Part shown: positions 45,423-53,783 of the stretch, one piece after another
Numbering within the stretch: the first letter of the stretch is position 1
How the letters are laid out: each line of letters starts with the position of its first letter
Assembly (NCBI GenBank): GCA_016719395.1
Contig: JADJZF010000006.1
Span: forward strand, 1-64,000
Length of the DNA: 64,000 nt
Direction: 5' to 3'
DNA from: Candidatus Amarobacter glycogenicus
Lineage (GTDB): Bacteria > Chloroflexota > Dehalococcoidia > Tepidiformales > Tepidiformaceae
Made by a program: the position numbers and the translations under genes
Notes under the pieces: generated by a model
Databases searched by the model: none
The model's input: only the letters and a program-made list of their open reading frames with translations
What the model was told of the DNA's origin: nothing

Positions 45423-46745
45423 TTAGCGGATGATGTTGACCAGGTCCTGGAGCATCTGGTCGCCGGCGGTAATGACGCGCGAGGACGACTGGAAGCCGCG
45501 TTGCGCAAGGATGACGTTGGTGAATTGCTGGGCCAGGTCCACGTTCGAGGACTCCAGCGTGCCCGTGCTTACCGAGCCGCGGCCGTTCGTGTTCGGCAGG
45601 CCGACGATCGCCTCGCCGGAGTTCGAGCTCGGCGCCCAGAGGTTCTGTCCCTGGCGCTGGAGGCCACCGGGGTTCGTGAAGCTGGCGAGCGCCAGCTGGC
45701 CGATGATCCGGTTCGCCCCGTTGGAGTAGATGCCCGTGACTTCGCCGGTGCTGCCGACCGCGAAGCTGACCAGCGCTCCAGCGGCCGAACCGGTCTGGCT
45801 CTGGAGGTTCGACTGGCTCGCTCCGGCGTACTGGGAGAACGTCGTCAGGTCCAGGGTGAAGGCGAGCGGGTCGGCGCCCGTTCCCAGGGCCGCAGCGGGA
45901 ATGGTGAAACTCACCATGCCGTTATTCGCGATGCCCGTATCGAGGGTGCCCGTAGGGAGGAACGAGAGCGTCCCGTTCGCGATGGTCACTGCATCGTCGA
46001 ACGCGTTGCCGGGAGTTGCGTCGGGGCCGGGGACGTCGGGGATGTCGTGCATCGCCGAGACGTCCCAGGTGTTCGTCGCCGTCTTGGTGAAGATCACACG
46101 GATGGTCTTCGCATTGCCGAGCGAGTCGTAGGCGGTCACGGTGGTGGTGATTTCGTTGTCCGGTGCGACCGTCGGGGTGCCGGCGTCGAGGTTGCCGGCC
46201 ATGACCATGCCCGCTTTCGGGGCCGGGAGCGTGAGGTCCTGCGTGGCCTGGGCGCTGATGCGCGTGCCGAATGGGATCTGGAGGGCCTGGAGCGGCGACT
46301 CGGTGTCGACCGCGCCCGTCGCATCGGCGACCCAACCCATGACCGTGAGGCCGGTCACCGGGTTCACGAGCGTTCCCTCGACGTCGATATCGAACGCTCC
46401 GTCCCTCGTATAGAAGTTGCGCGTGCCGTCGCTGACGACGAAGAAGCCGTCGCCCTGGACGGCGAAGTCCGTGAGCTTCCCGGTACTCTGGAGTGAACCC
46501 TGGGTCATGATGTTGTCGATGCCGCCCAGCTGCATGCCGAGGCCGATCTGGGCGGGGTTGGTGCCGCCGCGGCCTGCCTGCGGCGTGCTTGCCCCGCGCA
46601 CCGTCTGTCCGAGGATGTCCTGGAACGTCGCCCGGCTCGATTTGTAGGCGATGGTGTTGACGTTGGCGATGTTGTTGCCCACGACGTCCATGTAGGACAT
46701 GTGGTTCTTCATCCCGGAGATCGCGCTGAAGAGTGCTCGCATCAT
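45423..46745 (-). CDS. flgE: Flagellar hook protein
   Basis: The 440-residue protein has the rod/hook N-terminal signature (MRALFSAISGMKNHMSYMDV, then GNNIANVNTIAYKSSRATF), the FlgE/F/G core (FAVQGDGFFVVSDGTRNFYTR), a D1/D2 insertion of about 200 residues and the C-terminal SNVDLAQQFTNVILAQRGFQ segment. It assembles the hook outside the cell and is secreted through the flagellar export apparatus. It is the last gene of the operon, after a gap of about 100 nt. Confidence 0.95.
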   Translation of the reverse strand: MMRALFSAISGMKNHMSYMDVVGNNIANVNTIAYKSSRATFQDILGQTVRGASTPQAGRGGTNPAQIGLGMQLGGIDNIMTQGSLQSTGKLTDFAVQGDGFFVVSDGTRNFYTRDGAFDIDVEGTLVNPVTGLTVMGWVADATGAVDTESPLQALQIPFGTRISAQATQDLTLPAPKAGMVMAGNLDAGTPTVAPDNEITTTVTAYDSLGNAKTIRVIFTKTATNTWDVSAMHDIPDVPGPDATPGNAFDDAVTIANGTLSFLPTGTLDTGIANNGMVSFTIPAAALGTGADPLAFTLDLTTFSQYAGASQSNLQSQTGSAAGALVSFAVGSTGEVTGIYSNGANRIIGQLALASFTNPGGLQRQGQNLWAPSSNSGEAIVGLPNTNGRGSVSTGTLESSNVDLAQQFTNVILAQRGFQSSSRVITAGDQMLQDLVNIIR

Positions 46746-46848
46746 GGCAGGTAACGATCCTTTCGTGGCGGCTTCCCGGCCGCGGTAGTGGATCAGGCCT
46801 CCGACATGCGGACCGGCCCAAATTGGACGTTGAGGGTGAGGTTCGGCC

Positions 46849-47223
46849 TCAGGCGATGACGACTGAGTCGATGTTCGTGAAGACCCGCTCCTTTCCGGAT
46901 TCGGCGTTGATGGCGGTTACGACCTTGCGGTCGCGGATGTCGACGACGACGGCGAGGTCATCGAGCATGACCACGCTGTTGCGGGCGCCCTTCTCGGCGG
47001 CCCGCGTGATCGCGGAGTTGAGGCGATCGAGGCGCTGGGAGTCGATGTCCAGGTCGCGCCGGTCGATCCGCTTCTGGGCGTGGTTGCTGAACTGGACGCC
47101 CCGGCCCAGGTTGCTGAGTGCGTCCTGGAAGCTGGGCCCTCCACCCGATCGGACGGAGGCCTGGCCGGGTTGCCGGGCTGCCCCGGGCGAAGGCCCGATC
47201 TGCTGCGTGCGGTCGATGGCCAT
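46849..47223 (-). CDS. Flagellar operon protein, TIGR02530-like
   Basis: The 124-residue protein has a variable basic/Pro-rich start and a conserved half with FSNHAQKRIDRRDLDID, LNSAITRAAEKGARNSVVML and TAINAESGKERVFTNIDSVV. This is the pattern of the small 'flagellar operon protein' family found between flgD and flgE in Gram-positive and related fla operons. The molecular role is unknown. It starts in a TGATG overlap with the flgD stop. Confidence 0.75.
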   Translation of the reverse strand: MAIDRTQQIGPSPGAARQPGQASVRSGGGPSFQDALSNLGRGVQFSNHAQKRIDRRDLDIDSQRLDRLNSAITRAAEKGARNSVVMLDDLAVVVDIRDRKVVTAINAESGKERVFTNIDSVVIA

Positions 47224-47768
47224 CAGCGCACCTCCGCGATGGTGAAGAGGTCGACGACCTTGCCCGCGACGATCAGCATCGGGATGCCCTTCGCATCGGT
47301 CACCACGCGTTCCACCACGCCGCTAACTTCATTCCCCGCGTTCGGTAAGTCGGCGGCGGCCGCGACGACCCGGTCGTCCTTGTTCACCTCTACCCGCTCC
47401 ATGCTGGTGATGTTGGCAAACGAACGCCCGAACTTCTCTCGCGAGACGATGTCCCGGGTGACCGCGATCCCGTCGACCTGTTCTCCCGTGATGGTCTTGC
47501 CGATCATGCTCGCCGCGCTGGTGAGCTCGTTGACGCCCTGGAGGACCTTGATCCCTTCAGCCACGGTCTTCATCTGGTTGAGTGACTCAAATTGCGCCAT
47601 CTGCGCCATGAAGTCCGTATCCGACTGCGGCTCCAGGGGGTTCTGGTTCTGCATCTGGGCGATGATGAGCTTCATGAAGTCGACCTGGCTGAGTTCCGAA
47701 TTCGCAGAAGCTTTCGGCGTGTAGGTCGTGTTCTTGAGCGCGGTGATTGCGTCGACTGGCTGCGTCAT
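47223..47768 (-). CDS. flgD: Flagellar hook capping protein
   Basis: The 181-residue protein has the FlgD N-terminal scaffold: DFMKLIIAQMQNQNPLEPQS, DTDFMAQMAQFESLNQMK and a second half of beta strands (SAASMIGKTITG, GVVERVVTDAKGIPMLIVAG). FlgD caps the growing hook and is later discarded. Length is slightly shorter than E. coli FlgD (231), as in many Gram-positives. It follows fliK by 9 nt. Confidence 0.9.
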   Translation of the reverse strand: MTQPVDAITALKNTTYTPKASANSELSQVDFMKLIIAQMQNQNPLEPQSDTDFMAQMAQFESLNQMKTVAEGIKVLQGVNELTSAASMIGKTITGEQVDGIAVTRDIVSREKFGRSFANITSMERVEVNKDDRVVAAAADLPNAGNEVSGVVERVVTDAKGIPMLIVAGKVVDLFTIAEVR

Positions 47769-47777
47769 GGCTTGCTC

Positions 47778-49073
47778 CTAGACCCGGTACACCAGCGCGC
47801 CATCCGGGTTGTAGGCGGCACGCAAGCGCTGGTGGATTTCGATGGCGGCGCCGTCGTCCCCGCCAAGGATGGAAGCGAACTCGCCGGCGGCGCCGCGGTC
47901 CTCCCGTTGCGACGCTTCGCCCCAGGCCCGCCCCTGGTCGCCGCGGCCGAGGCCAACGTTCACGTCGGAGAGGTTGAGACCACGCTCGCCCAACAGGTTT
48001 GAGAGGTCCTGGGTGTGGTCGCGCAGGAGCTGCATCGCCTCCTGGCGTTCGGCCCGAACCTCGACGTGGACCGTGTCGCCGTTGGTGCGGACGTGAATGG
48101 TCACTTCGCCGAGGTCAGCGGGATCGAGGTGGATGCGGGCTTCGCCGCCCCCGGCGTCGACCGTCTCGATGACGGTGCTGGCAACCTGGTCAACCTGCGG
48201 TGGGACTTCCGACGCTTCGACCGGCGCGGTAGAGACGGCCTCTGTTTCGGGTGCCTCGGTCGTTGGGCGGAGCTCGCCAACCGCCGAATTCGGCGCTGCG
48301 TGGGCGATACCCTGCGCAGAAGCGCGCGGTTGTGGCCGGTCCGGCCGATGGCCTGGGCCGGCGTGCTCGTCTTCGCCCGCCTCGGTGTCTGAAGCGGTGT
48401 CGTTTCGTTTTTGTGCGTTCCCGACGGAGCGGACCACGCTGGTAGCGCCTGGCTGGGAGCCCTCGCTTGGGGCCTCTGTGACGGGCCCGGGCGCGGCTGG
48501 CCTCGGTGGCGGCGCACCGGGTCCAGGAGCCCCGGCGACGATGTTCTCTGACGGTGGGAGCATCTCGACGGACTGGGCCGCACTCTCCGCCTGCCCCGTC
48601 GGTTCATCCGGGATGGCGGCAGCGGATTGGGACGGCGGCGGGGCCGGCGCAGCGGGTTCCATTGCGACGGGCTCGATTGGAAGATGCTCGATGCGGGAGT
48701 ACGTCTCGCTGGAACCTGCTTTCGCGGGCGAGACGGTTCGGGCGGAAGCCTCTACCGGTGGCGCCACGGACGCCGGCGCCGGCTGCGGGACGACGATCGG
48801 GATTCCCATCGCGAGGAGTGCGGCGAGCGGGTCACCGCCGGCTCCCTTTGCGGGGTCCGCGTCTTCGGCGGACGGCAGCAGTTCGATGCCCGAGGGGTTC
48901 GGCAGCTGGATGTTCTCTTCGCACGATGCCTTGAATGATCCCGAAAGGGAGGCAAGGAGGCTCGCGAAAACATCCCCGCAGGGGGCTGCCGGAAGCGGCT
49001 GGCCGGCAGCGACGGTTGGCAATCCGGTCGTCGCCAGGAGCGTATCGGCCGGGGCCTGAACAACGAGTCCCAT
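47778..49073 (-). CDS. fliK: Flagellar hook-length control protein (FliK-like)
   Basis: The 431-residue protein is mostly low-complexity Pro/Ala-rich sequence (residues about 90-300), the flexible ruler typical of FliK, followed by the conserved C-terminal domain: IHLDPADLGEVTIHVRTNGD, VHVEVRAERQEAMQLLRDH and LSNLLGERGLNLSDVNV. The C-terminal domain switches export specificity from hook to filament. Start at the ATG in the TGATG overlap with fliE (a GTG one codon earlier is possible). Confidence 0.85.
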   Translation of the reverse strand: MGLVVQAPADTLLATTGLPTVAAGQPLPAAPCGDVFASLLASLSGSFKASCEENIQLPNPSGIELLPSAEDADPAKGAGGDPLAALLAMGIPIVVPQPAPASVAPPVEASARTVSPAKAGSSETYSRIEHLPIEPVAMEPAAPAPPPSQSAAAIPDEPTGQAESAAQSVEMLPPSENIVAGAPGPGAPPPRPAAPGPVTEAPSEGSQPGATSVVRSVGNAQKRNDTASDTEAGEDEHAGPGHRPDRPQPRASAQGIAHAAPNSAVGELRPTTEAPETEAVSTAPVEASEVPPQVDQVASTVIETVDAGGGEARIHLDPADLGEVTIHVRTNGDTVHVEVRAERQEAMQLLRDHTQDLSNLLGERGLNLSDVNVGLGRGDQGRAWGEASQREDRGAAGEFASILGGDDGAAIEIHQRLRAAYNPDGALVYRV

Positions 49074-49363
49074 CACATCTGCATCCTGAAGACTTCCTGG
49101 TAGGCCTCGACGGCCTTGTTGCGGATGGTTGTGGCGAGGCTCATGGCGAGGCTCTCCGTCTCGACGGCGAGCATCACATCGTGGAGCTCGACATCCTGGC
49201 CGGTTGCCATCGCGTTGACCTTCGCGTCGGCGTTGTCGCTGACCGACTGGAGTTGGCCGATGGCCTTGCCCAGCATGTCGGCGAAGCCGGCCGCGGGTTT
49301 CGCCGCCGCCGTCGCTCCAGTCTGGGCAATCGCCCCAACGCCCTGAATCCGTCCGATCTCCAT
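49073..49363 (-). CDS. fliE: Flagellar hook-basal body complex protein FliE
   Basis: The 96-residue protein shows the FliE pattern: FADMLGKAIGQLQSVSDNAD, ATGQDVELHDVMLAVETESL and IRNKAVEAYQEVFRMQM at the C-terminus. FliE joins the MS ring to the proximal rod. The ATG at 49363 lies 5 nt after GAGGAGG. It follows flgC, as usual. Confidence 0.92.
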   Translation of the reverse strand: MEIGRIQGVGAIAQTGATAAAKPAAGFADMLGKAIGQLQSVSDNADAKVNAMATGQDVELHDVMLAVETESLAMSLATTIRNKAVEAYQEVFRMQM

Positions 49364-49412
49364 AGCTGCCTCCTCAACCCGTGTAGGGCATTCCTGCAAA
49401 ACCCCTAAACGA

Positions 49413-49859
49413 CTATCTGCTCGTGATGTCCAGCGCCCGCAGCGCCATCTGCTTCACCGCGTTCAGGACCGTTACGTTCGCCTGATATGAGCGGTTGGCC
49501 GACGTCAGGTCGGTCATTTCCTGGACGAGGTCCACGTTCGGCATCTCGAGAAGCCCCGTTTCCGGGTCGGCATCGGGGTGCGACGGGTCGTTCACGATTC
49601 GGTTCGGCGTCTCGGTGTCGACACCGACCTGGGTGAGGACCACACCGGTGCTCCCGCCGCCCATGAACTTGCGCACGACGTTCGCGAACGGCATCGAGGG
49701 GTCGCCCGAAGAGAAGCGGACGACCTTCCGTTGGTAGGGCCCTCCTTCCGGGGTGTTCGTTGTCTCCAGGTTCGCGACGTTCGAGCTGACCGTATCCATG
49801 CGGACGCGCTGGGCGGATAGGCCGCTCGCCGTGTTGGCGATTGAACGAATGAGTCCCAT
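49413..49859 (-). CDS. flgC: Flagellar basal-body rod protein FlgC
   Basis: The 148-residue protein has the rod-protein N-terminus (IANTASGLSAQRVRMDTVSS, NVANLETTNT) and the C-terminal NVDLVQEMTDLTSANRSYQA segment ending VKQMALRALDI, which together make the coiled-coil core of rod subunits. It is secreted and assembles in the proximal rod. Confidence 0.93.
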   Translation of the reverse strand: MGLIRSIANTASGLSAQRVRMDTVSSNVANLETTNTPEGGPYQRKVVRFSSGDPSMPFANVVRKFMGGGSTGVVLTQVGVDTETPNRIVNDPSHPDADPETGLLEMPNVDLVQEMTDLTSANRSYQANVTVLNAVKQMALRALDITSR

Positions 49860-49910
49860 GAGGAGCCTCCGGGGTTTGATGGCTGGTTCGCGGGGTGGCG
49901 CCCCGCCGCG

Positions 49911-50306
49911 CTACTGGATGACGGTGCGGATCGTGCCGAGCTTCTTGCTGAGTGCTTGAGAAGCTGCCTGGTAACGCATCTGGGTCTCGGTCAGCGTGAT
50001 CATTTCCTCGTCGATATCGACCGAGTTCCCATCCATGCGCGTGGAGGAGAGGAGTTGCTGCGGGTCCATCCCAAGCTGGCCGCGCAGGGTGCTGCCGCCG
50101 GTGTAGTGGCGGGAATCGGTCGCCGCCATCTGGTTCGTCCCGCGTCCGAACATCCGCTGCAGTTCGGTCTCGAAGTTCACCTCCTGGCGGACATATCCGG
50201 GGGTGTCGATGTTCGCGATGTTGTTGGATGTCGCTTCCTGCCGCCGCGAGAGGCCGTCCAGCCACCCGGTCAGCGTTTGCAGTCCACGGTCACCGATGGG
50301 ATTCAC
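49911..50306 (-). CDS. flgB: Flagellar basal-body rod protein FlgB
   Basis: The 131-residue protein carries the rod signature ATSNNIANIDTPGYVRQEVNF, near residue 25, and the C-terminal helix with ITLTETQMRYQAASQALSKK. FlgB is the most proximal rod subunit. Its GTG start overlaps the fliJ stop (GTGA), so it is coupled to the upstream export genes; 51 nt separate it from flgC. Confidence 0.92.
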   Translation of the reverse strand: MNPIGDRGLQTLTGWLDGLSRRQEATSNNIANIDTPGYVRQEVNFETELQRMFGRGTNQMAATDSRHYTGGSTLRGQLGMDPQQLLSSTRMDGNSVDIDEEMITLTETQMRYQAASQALSKKLGTIRTVIQ

Positions 50307-50749
50307 AGTGCACCTCCGTGTGGGCGCCAGCGCGTCGTCGCGAGTTCATCGATGAACCGCAATTCGGCGCGGGCACGTTCGACCCGCTCCTCTTCCATCT
50401 GCTTGTCCAGGAGCGCTTCCATGGCTTTGCGGTCGCGCCGGCGGAGAAGGAGTTCGCTTCGCTCCTCCTCAACGTCGTTGGCCGAGTGTTCGAGGGCCGC
50501 CCGGCGCGCTCCAATCTCCCGGTCGACGCGGTGAAGGTAGGCTCCGGCGGCCAGGAAGTCGGCGACGTCGATTGGCCCCTCGCGGGCAGCGAGCTCCATG
50601 AGCTGCTCACGGTTCCCGAGGGACTCTTCGAGCGCGTCCTCGCGCCGCCGGTAGAGACGCATGGCTTCGGCGAGTTCGACTTCCTGGAGCTTCTCGATCC
50701 GTTCACGCTGCTTCACCAGCCGCTTCAGCCTCTGTGGGGTCAGCGTCAT
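50303..50749 (-). CDS. fliJ: Flagellar export chaperone FliJ
   Basis: The 148-residue protein is almost entirely charged coiled coil (QRLKRLVKQRERIEKLQEVE, DRKAMEALLDKQMEEERVER), the size and nature of FliJ, which bridges FliI and FlhA and escorts export substrates. The ATG at 50749 follows GGAGGA by 5 nt and lies within the end of fliI, a 47-nt overlap. Assignment relies on position as well as composition because FliJ is poorly conserved. Confidence 0.8.
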   Translation of the reverse strand: MTLTPQRLKRLVKQRERIEKLQEVELAEAMRLYRRREDALEESLGNREQLMELAAREGPIDVADFLAAGAYLHRVDREIGARRAALEHSANDVEEERSELLLRRRDRKAMEALLDKQMEEERVERARAELRFIDELATTRWRPHGGAL

Positions 50750-52088
50750 ACACGTCCTCCGCGCTGGCGGGTTCGGGGGCGATCTCCGGGTCGATGGCGA
50801 CGAGGCCCTGGATCGCGGATTCAAACGGCGTTACATCGTCGGCGCGTTGGCGCAGGAAGGCGTTGATCGCTGGAGTCAGGTCGATGGCGCGGTCGACCGC
50901 CGGGTCGCTTCCGCGGACGTAGGCGCCGATCGAGATCAGGTCACGGGCGTCGGCATGGGCTGCCAGGAGTCCGCGCAGGTCGCGGGCCGCGACCTTGTGG
51001 CCGGGAGTCGCCACGCGCTCCATGAGCCGGGAGACACTGTTGAGCACATCGATCGGGGGGTAGTGCCCGGCGCTTGCGAGCGTGCGTTTCAGCACGATGT
51101 GGCCGTCGAGTGTCGCCCGCGCGAGGTCGGCGATCGGTTCGTCCATGTCCTCGCCATCGACCAGGACGGTGTAGATAGCAGTGATGCTTCCCGCGCCGGC
51201 CGGACCGGCACGCTCCATCAGGTGCGGGAGCAGGCTGAAGACGGAAGGTGGGTAGCCCTTCGTTGTCGGTGGTTCACCTGCGGCGAGCCCGATCTCGCGT
51301 TGGGCCATCGCGACGCGCGTCAGGCTATCGAAGAGCAGCAAGACACTGAGGCCGTCGGAGCGGAACGCTTCGGCGATGGCCGTCGCCGTGCGGGCCGCGC
51401 AGAGGCGCATCGCCGCGGGGTTGTCACCCGTGGAGGCGACGACGACGCAGCGCTTCAGCGCATCGAGGCCGAGGTCATGTTCGATGAAGTCGCGGACTTC
51501 GCGGCCTCGTTCGCCGATGAGCGCGATCACGGTGACGTCCGCGGCCGTCCCGCGTGCGAGCATGCCGAGCAAGGTGCTCTTCCCGACGCCAGAGCCCGCG
51601 AAGATGCCGACTCGCTGGCCGCGGCCAAGTGTCAAGAATCCATCGACCGCGCGCACGCCGGAAGGGAGAGCCTCGCTGATCGGCTCGCGGTCCAGCGGGT
51701 GGGGCGGTTCGGCATGGCCGGGCACCCAGCGGACGCTGCGCAGAGGTTCATCGGTGTCCATTGGCCGTCCGAGCCCATCGAGCACCCGCCCGAGGAGGCT
51801 GCGTCCGACCGGCGCGGAGGGCGTGCGGCCGGCAGCCGTAACTCGTGCTCCTGCGATGACGGTCCCGCGGTCGAGCATCGCCAGGTAGGCCTCGCCGCCG
51901 TTGGATCCCGCGCACTCCACGGCAATTGGCCGGCCGGCAGGGTCATCGATGAACGCCAGTTCGTGCGGCCGAAGATTGATCCCGCGGGCGGTCGCCATCT
52001 CGCCCGAGGTGTGCATCACCGTCCCGGAGCGGCGGTGGAGCGGCGCCGCTGCGGCGGCCTCGAGCAGGACCTCGACGGTGGCACTCAC
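50703..52088 (-). CDS. fliI: Flagellum-specific ATP synthase FliI
   Basis: The 461-residue F1-like ATPase has Walker A GIFAGSGVGKSTLLGMLARG, LIGERGREVRDFI, Walker B VLLLFDSLTRVAMAQREIGL and PPSVFSLLPHLMERAG. It drives entry of export substrates. Its C-terminus extends about 20 residues beyond the usual end and overlaps fliJ. The GTG start overlaps the fliH stop as GTGA. Confidence 0.95.
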   Translation of the reverse strand: MSATVEVLLEAAAAAPLHRRSGTVMHTSGEMATARGINLRPHELAFIDDPAGRPIAVECAGSNGGEAYLAMLDRGTVIAGARVTAAGRTPSAPVGRSLLGRVLDGLGRPMDTDEPLRSVRWVPGHAEPPHPLDREPISEALPSGVRAVDGFLTLGRGQRVGIFAGSGVGKSTLLGMLARGTAADVTVIALIGERGREVRDFIEHDLGLDALKRCVVVASTGDNPAAMRLCAARTATAIAEAFRSDGLSVLLLFDSLTRVAMAQREIGLAAGEPPTTKGYPPSVFSLLPHLMERAGPAGAGSITAIYTVLVDGEDMDEPIADLARATLDGHIVLKRTLASAGHYPPIDVLNSVSRLMERVATPGHKVAARDLRGLLAAHADARDLISIGAYVRGSDPAVDRAIDLTPAINAFLRQRADDVTPFESAIQGLVAIDPEIAPEPASAEDVYDADPTEAEAAGEAA

Positions 52089-52777
52089 GCTTCAGTCCCT
52101 CCCGCGGCACGAAGGGCGAGCTCCATCAGCTCCAGGCGCGAATCGAGCGTCGCGTCGATCGTGCCTTTGTGAAGGTCGATGACACAGCCGCCCATCTCCA
52201 CCGCTTCATCCGGAATGACATAACTAGCGACATCGACGAGGCTCGTCCTGACTGTGTCCAGCGCGGCGGGGCTCACCCGGATAGAGATGATCTCCTGTCC
52301 GGCGGCCATTCGGACGGCATCGCTGCACGCGTCGGCGGTAAGCGAGGGATCGGCTTCGAACGCGGCGCCGACGACGCGCCGGCAGGCCATCGCTACGGCA
52401 CGCGCGATGGTAGGCATGGCGTCATCGATCATTGCGGCGCGAATCGAGAGCCCGTCCGCGGCGGCGATGCGAATCGTATCCAGGTGGGCTGCCGCTGCCT
52501 TTTCGGCGGCCTCCAGGCCTGCCTGGTAGCCGGCCCGGCGACCCTCATCGCTGGCCGCGGCGACCTCGGCTCCCGCTTCGGCGACGATGGCCTCTGCCCT
52601 GGCACGCGCCTCCGCGACTATCGCCTCCACGCGCTGGTTGGCTCCGGCAAGAAGGGTGGTCACAGTCGCGATGGGGTCATCGCTGGCGAGACGCCTGCGC
52701 ACCGACTCGCCGACCACGACGACATCCTCTTCGGCTTCGGGCGACCGGAAGATCCTGCGATTAACCGACGAGCTCAT
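52085..52777 (-). CDS. fliH: Flagellar assembly protein FliH
   Basis: The 230-residue protein has an Ala/Glu-rich helical middle with small-residue heptads (IVAEARARAEAIVAEAGAEV, GYQAGLEAAEKAAAAHL) and a C-terminal domain (VSPAALDTVRTSLVDVAS, VEMGGCVIDLHKGTIDATLD) like the FliH/V-ATPase E-subunit family. It regulates FliI. The ATG at 52777 follows GGAGG by 5 nt and overlaps the fliG end by 17 nt. Confidence 0.87.
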   Translation of the reverse strand: MSSSVNRRIFRSPEAEEDVVVVGESVRRRLASDDPIATVTTLLAGANQRVEAIVAEARARAEAIVAEAGAEVAAASDEGRRAGYQAGLEAAEKAAAAHLDTIRIAAADGLSIRAAMIDDAMPTIARAVAMACRRVVGAAFEADPSLTADACSDAVRMAAGQEIISIRVSPAALDTVRTSLVDVASYVIPDEAVEMGGCVIDLHKGTIDATLDSRLELMELALRAAGGTEA

Positions 52778-53780
52778 CGTCGCCTCCGCGGGAAATGACG
52801 ATTTCTTCGGCTTCATCGAGCCGGCGGATGATCTCGACTACGCGTTGCTGGGCTTCTTCCACCTGGCGGAGGCGCACCGGGCCAGACGCGTCCATGTCTT
52901 CGGTCATCATCGCGGCCGCCCGCGTCGACATGTTTCGCAAGATGCACTGCTTCACGTTCTCCGGCGTAGCCTTCAGGGAGAGCGAGAGGTCGCGCACTTC
53001 GACTTCCCGGAGGATGCGCTGGATCGAACGGTCGTCGAGCGTCGCGATATTCTCGAAGACGAACATTCGTTTCTTGATCTGCTCGGCGAGTTCAGGCTCG
53101 TTGTCTTCGAGTGCCTCGATGATGGTCTTCTCCGTCATCCGGCTCGATTGCTTCAGGAGGCTCACGAGGACTTCGATCCCGCCGACCGACTGTGACTGGC
53201 GCGTCGGCTGGAGGACGGCGCTGAGCTTGCGCCGCAGCACGGACTCGACCTCATTCACGATGTCGGGGTTCGCGCGTTCCATCAACGCGATTCGCTGCGC
53301 GACATCCGCCGCCGTCTCCGGTTCCAGGCCGGCGAGCACCTGGGCCGCCTTGTCCGATTGGAGGAATGACGTGAGCAGGGCGATGGTCTGGGGGTGTTCG
53401 TTGGAAAGGAAGTTGACGAGCTGGGCGACGTTCAGGTGGCGGAGAAATCCGAACGGGACCGTCGGCGACGTTGCCGAAAGCCGGTCGATCAGCTCCGTGG
53501 CCTTGTCTTCGCCGAGCGCCATGCGCAACAGCTCCTCGGCATATTCCAGGCCGCCCAGCGAGATGACGTTGCGGGCGACCGCGGACTCCTCGAAGTCTTC
53601 GATGACTTCTTTGCGCTGATCGCTCTTCAGTTCGCCCATAGCCGAGATTTCCCAGGTAAGCCGCTCGATGTCCTCGTCGCTCAAGTGGCGCAGGATCTCG
53701 GACGAACGCTCCTTGCCCAGGGTGATGAGCAATGCGGCGGCCTTCTTGCGGCCTTTGAGCTTGTCGTCGGCCCTTGTCAC
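52761..53780 (-). CDS. fliG: Flagellar motor switch protein FliG
   Basis: The 339-residue protein has all three FliG domains: an N-terminal MS-ring-binding part (GRKKAAALLITLGKERSSEI), the middle domain with the EHPQ motif (FLSNEHPQTIALLTSFL), and the C-terminal torque domain (MFVFENIATLDDRSIQRILR, with the charged residues facing the stators). It binds FliF below and FliM/MotA. GTG start after GGAG, 3 nt from the fliF stop. Confidence 0.95.
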   Translation of the reverse strand: MTRADDKLKGRKKAAALLITLGKERSSEILRHLSDEDIERLTWEISAMGELKSDQRKEVIEDFEESAVARNVISLGGLEYAEELLRMALGEDKATELIDRLSATSPTVPFGFLRHLNVAQLVNFLSNEHPQTIALLTSFLQSDKAAQVLAGLEPETAADVAQRIALMERANPDIVNEVESVLRRKLSAVLQPTRQSQSVGGIEVLVSLLKQSSRMTEKTIIEALEDNEPELAEQIKKRMFVFENIATLDDRSIQRILREVEVRDLSLSLKATPENVKQCILRNMSTRAAAMMTEDMDASGPVRLRQVEEAQQRVVEIIRRLDEAEEIVISRGGDDELVG

Positions 53781-53783
53781 CCG

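Noticed and set aside
47778..49073. Opposite-strand open frame across fliK
   Set aside because: It is a mirror of the Pro/Ala-rich low-complexity ruler segment; the fliK C-terminal domain is clear on the minus strand.
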